Below, one piece after another: positions 14,887-19,223 of a DNA stretch of 19,223 nucleotides. This DNA is from DATAXP01 sp036272935 (GTDB lineage: Bacteria > Planctomycetota > Planctomycetia > Pirellulales > PNKZ01), in NCBI GenBank assembly GCA_036272935.1, contig DATAXP010000029.1, forward strand, positions 1 to 19,223, in the 5' to 3' direction. Both the position numbers and the translations under genes were made by a program. The notes below the pieces were generated by a model that had not been told where the DNA came from, ran no database searches, and saw only the letters and a program-made list of their open reading frames with translations. Numbering within the stretch: the first letter of the stretch is position 1; every line of letters begins with the position of its first letter.

Positions 14887-15090
14887 ATGTCGACCGACGA
14901 CGAGGCGATCAAGCGGCGCTACCGCGAGTTCCTCGATCTGTTGCCGTTGACGGTGGCCATCGCCGGCCTGCCGCTGAACAACACCAACCGCAACATCACC
15001 AGCGAACAGATGGAAGCGCGTGCCCAGAATTTGGCAACTGCATTCAAGTTGGCGCGCCAAACCGTCCGAGAAGCGGTAAAGGCCGGCTAG
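14887..15090 (+). CDS. Small hypothetical protein, 67 aa
   Basis: A 67-aa protein starting at ATG 14887, with GGGAG six bases upstream, and 20 nt after the FHA stop, so probably co-transcribed with it. It begins MSTDDEAIKRRYREFLDLLP and continues with a moderately hydrophobic stretch (LTVAIAGLPLNN) too short and polar for a sure membrane helix. It ends in an Arg/Lys/Ala-rich amphipathic helix (LATAFKLARQTVREAVKAG). I recognise no family function. The good ribosome site, close spacing and clean helix-forming composition support a real gene. Confidence 0.75.
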   Translation: MSTDDEAIKRRYREFLDLLPLTVAIAGLPLNNTNRNITSEQMEARAQNLATAFKLARQTVREAVKAG

Positions 15091-15231
15091 CGAGTCGCCC
15101 TAGCGCTCGGCTGGCCGAGGCGCCGCGTGCAGAATACAATGCTGATGCGCGGCACAGCTTACGCGCGGCGATGCCCGCGGGCACGACGCTCTGCCGCGGT
15201 ATTCTTTCCTTCCTGTGAGAGATTGTTGCCG

Positions 15232-15483
15232 GTGAAGGCCAGTCGCAAACCAAAACCATCGAAGCAGGCCGCCTTGCTCGGCCTGGGGCTCGATGCCACC
15301 GATGGTCACACCCGCTTGACCTGCGGCAAGAACTTCGTGCTTTACGGTGGCAGCCAGGATACGCACGCGCAGATGCAAGAAACCGCCATCAAGGTCAACG
15401 AACTGCTCGATGGCCGCGGCAAACGGCTCGAAGACGTATCGCCGCGCGAGCTGTGCGATATCTTTCACGAAGCCACGAAATAG
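15232..15483 (+). CDS. Small hypothetical protein, 83 aa
   Basis: An 83-aa basic-to-neutral protein. I chose GTG 15232 because GAGAGA (15217-15222) lies nine bases upstream and the product then begins with a basic segment KASRKPKPSKQ. The frame extends upstream to ATG 15127, but those residues (Arg-, Cys- and Pro-rich) look like untranslated sequence. The core GLGLDATDGHTRLTCGKNF, LYGGSQDTHAQMQETAIK and ELCDIFHEATK look like a compact alpha/beta domain of a planctomycete-type hypothetical protein. No function is known to me. It sits 48 nt before the kinase gene and is probably in the same transcription unit. Confidence 0.72.
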   Translation: MKASRKPKPSKQAALLGLGLDATDGHTRLTCGKNFVLYGGSQDTHAQMQETAIKVNELLDGRGKRLEDVSPRELCDIFHEATK

Positions 15484-15531
15484 CACTGCTGCCAACTGAG
15501 CGCTGGTTAGGCTGAGCCCCTTGGATAGGCA

Positions 15532-17820
<2,289 letters not shown>

Positions 17821-17854
17821 GCGTGTGGGTGCAAAGCCGGCCATCCCTGGGCGT

Positions 17855-17978
17855 AGAGCCTATCCGAAAACTGCGTGGAGCAGGCATTCCTGCCTGCCTT
17901 CGGTCACCATTCTTCCGGCAGACAGGAATGTCTGCCCCACGCGACAACCAATTGGACAGCGGTTTTCGGATAGGCTCT
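17855..17978. mobile_element. MITE-like element with 20-bp terminal inverted repeats
   Basis: AGAGCCTATCCGAAAACTGC (17855-17874) and its reverse complement at 17959-17978 differ at one base. Immediately inside, 17873-17897 and 17918-17942 form a second pair of arms (GGCATTCCTGCCTGCC against GGCAGACAGGAATGTC), so the whole 124-bp unit folds as one long hairpin. It encodes nothing. The size, terminal repeats and lack of genes fit a miniature inverted-repeat transposable element. A clear target-site duplication is not visible. It lies between the kinase stop and an insertion sequence and could also end transcription. Confidence 0.7.
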
Positions 17979-18021
17979 TAGCCAGTAGTTTCTAGGGCAT
18001 TTTGAGATTCAAGAGGACGCC

Positions 18022-18071
18022 CCTTTCGGGCCATCATGCGGTTGGAAACGACCTACCTGATACCCGAAAGG
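18022..18071 (+). promoter_or_regulatory. Leader hairpin overlapping the transposase ribosome binding site
   Basis: CCTTTCGGG (18022-18030) and CCCGAAAGG (18063-18071) are perfect 9-bp inverted complements. The right arm contains AAAGG of the AAAGGAG ribosome site that precedes ATG 18080. Pairing in a transcript running in from outside would hide the ribosome site. Several insertion sequences limit transposase synthesis from read-through transcripts this way; its use here is inferred from the layout. Confidence 0.5.
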
Positions 18072-18079
18072 AGAGCGTC

Positions 18080-19223
18080 ATGGATGATGCTAAAGAACTG
18101 TGGAGCTGGTGGCAATCGTTGTTAGCTTCGTTTCAAAGCAACTTCACGTTGGGCGGCTGGGCGCGTTTCGCTCAGTGGGTTACGGGGACCGTGCTGTGCG
18201 CCGAGGAGCACACGATCACGCAGATTCTGACCGCGTTGGGCTTGGAGTCGCAGTGGCGCAACGTGGAACACTTCGCGGAGTACGGCTCGTGGGATCGCCA
18301 GGCGGTCGAGCGGCAACTGATGCGCCTCGTCGAGCGCGAGCATCCCGCGCGCTGGGGCGGCTATCATCCGGTGGCCGTCGACGACACGAAGGAACATCGC
18401 ACCCGTGCCAACGTGTGGGGCACCTGCACCTTTCACGAGTCGGGCGCACGCTGCCCGAATCGCGCCACGACCGTTCGCGCGCACAACTGGGTGGTGATGG
18501 GCGACCTGGTTCCCGGCCGGCCGTGGAGCTACTTGCCTGTCGCATCGCGGTTGTACTTTCGCCAGAACCAATTGCCGGTGGGAGAATCGTTCCGCACCAA
18601 GACCGACTGGGCCGTGGACATGCTGCGGCAGATGGATGCGGAATCGAAAGCGCCGGTTTTGGCCGTGTTCGACGGGGCTTATGCGATGGTGTCCGTGATC
18701 GGGCCGTGCTTGAATCCGCCGCCGAGTGGGCGTCGCATCGAGTTCGTCACGCGATTGCGAAGAGACGCGCGGCTCTACCAGCCGTTGGAAGAAACGACCA
18801 AGAATCCGAAAGGGGGCCGACCGCGAACGTGGGGCCGCCGTCTGCCGGCGCCTCAACACCATGCGCAGTGGAAGGTGACGTGGCAAACCGGACGGGCGTA
18901 TGTCTACGGTCGGCTGCGGACCTTCCGCTACAAACGCTTGGCGTGCTACTGGTCGGTGAGCGGGCCCCAGCAGCTCGTGTGGGCTTATGTGTTCGACGTG
19001 CCGGGCTACGACAAGCTGTGGTCGACCGTCACCAGCGCCGGCGACTTGTCGGCCGCTCAAGTGCTGGCGGTCAACGCGGGACGCTTTCGCCAGGAAGATG
19101 GGTTTCGCGATCACAAACAACGCCTCGGCATGGAGGAATGTCGTGCTTGGACCAAGGAGCCGATCCTGCGCACGTTTCAGGTGCAGATGCTCGCGCTCAC
19201 GCTGCTGCGACTGGTGCAATTCC
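18080..19223 (+). CDS. DDE transposase, IS701-like (3' end outside window)
   Basis: The frame is open from ATG 18080, with AGGAG six bases upstream, to the window end, giving 381 complete codons. The product matches DDE transposases of the IS4/IS701 group. The first catalytic Asp is in VAVDDTKEHRT (D101 or D102), the second in AVFDGAYA (D198), and the Glu in RFRQEDGFRDHKQRLGMEE (E339). HNWVVMG and the W-rich start are also typical. All three acidic residues are present and there is no frameshift. Assignment to IS701 rather than a neighbouring family is from memory of motifs and is less certain than the DDE call. The antisense frame of 365 codons across the same region is a shadow. Confidence 0.88.
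   Translation, partial: MDDAKELWSWWQSLLASFQSNFTLGGWARFAQWVTGTVLCAEEHTITQILTALGLESQWRNVEHFAEYGSWDRQAVERQLMRLVEREHPARWGGYHPVAVDDTKEHRTRANVWGTCTFHESGARCPNRATTVRAHNWVVMGDLVPGRPWSYLPVASRLYFRQNQLPVGESFRTKTDWAVDMLRQMDAESKAPVLAVFDGAYAMVSVIGPCLNPPPSGRRIEFVTRLRRDARLYQPLEETTKNPKGGRPRTWGRRLPAPQHHAQWKVTWQTGRAYVYGRLRTFRYKRLACYWSVSGPQQLVWAYVFDVPGYDKLWSTVTSAGDLSAAQVLAVNAGRFRQEDGFRDHKQRLGMEECRAWTKEPILRTFQVQMLALTLLRLVQF

Larger units (their letters stand above)
17990..19223 (+). mobile_element. Insertion sequence with DDE transposase, right part outside the window
   Basis: The transposase at 18080 and its leader mark an insertion sequence. The left boundary is approximate, since the right end, needed to define terminal repeats, is not in the window; 17990 is a guess based on the start of the leader near GTTTCTAGGGCATTTTGAG. 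The coding part is intact as far as it can be read, so the element may be functional. Confidence 0.65.

Noticed and set aside
15172..15183. 12-bp palindrome TGCCCGCGGGCA in the gap before the 83-aa gene
   Set aside because: Perfect, but in a strongly GC-rich gap such palindromes arise easily. It has no spacing relation to a promoter or ribosome site that would support a role.
18122..19219. Minus-strand frame of 365 codons opposite the transposase
   Set aside because: It is antisense to a transposase with all three catalytic residues. Its product is rich in Arg, His and Pro, typical of GC-rich shadow frames, and has no ribosome site.

Overview
This GC-rich, gene-dense window looks like a planctomycete (Planctomycetota, perhaps Pirellulales). 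The evidence is two exported type I sulfatases, Ser/Thr kinase-like membrane proteins with the N-terminal regions usual in this phylum, a DUF1559-type domain, an FHA protein, several short proteins of the kind conserved there, and intergenic repeats rich in 'CGCAGATGAA'-like units. The taxonomic call rests on family recognition, not on a marker gene. No rRNA, tRNA or CRISPR array was seen.

Layout. (1) 1-507: the end of an outer-membrane beta-barrel-like protein faces a 90-aa protein, with a strong hairpin between them. (2) 508-2948: a promoter-like site and a doubtful small ORF, then a minus-strand HemD-HemE fusion for two consecutive steps of tetrapyrrole synthesis. (3) 2949-4262: a 393-aa helical protein of unknown function, followed by a folded REP-like repeat. 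(4) 4263-13987: a four-gene minus-strand cluster read as pseudokinase membrane protein, zinc-ribbon/DUF1559 membrane protein, sulfatase, sulfatase, with gaps of 147, 6 and 17 nt. (5) 14270-17820: plus-strand FHA protein, two small proteins and a Ser/Thr kinase with six membrane helices. (6) 17855-19223: a 124-bp MITE-like element and the 5' part of an insertion sequence with a DDE transposase.

How the genes may work together. The two divergent groups around 14.2 kb look like one signalling neighbourhood. It has a likely active kinase, a phosphothreonine-binding FHA protein, and a membrane pseudokinase that lacks the catalytic Lys, Asp and DFG residues. The pseudokinase and the next protein share one plan: cytoplasmic N-terminal module, low-complexity linker, one membrane helix, then extracytoplasmic domains that look related to each other and end in STN/secretin-N-like modules. 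Two exported sulfatases follow in the same operon. A functional link is inference from gene order.

The most unusual feature is that inverted-repeat elements lie across this operon and inside its coding sequence. Both sulfatases start at the same ATG within the same repeat, and their signal peptides are encoded by its arms. A second repeat family and a G-rich heptamer tandem repeat encode the linker of the DUF1559 protein. A third family sits between the two membrane-protein genes.
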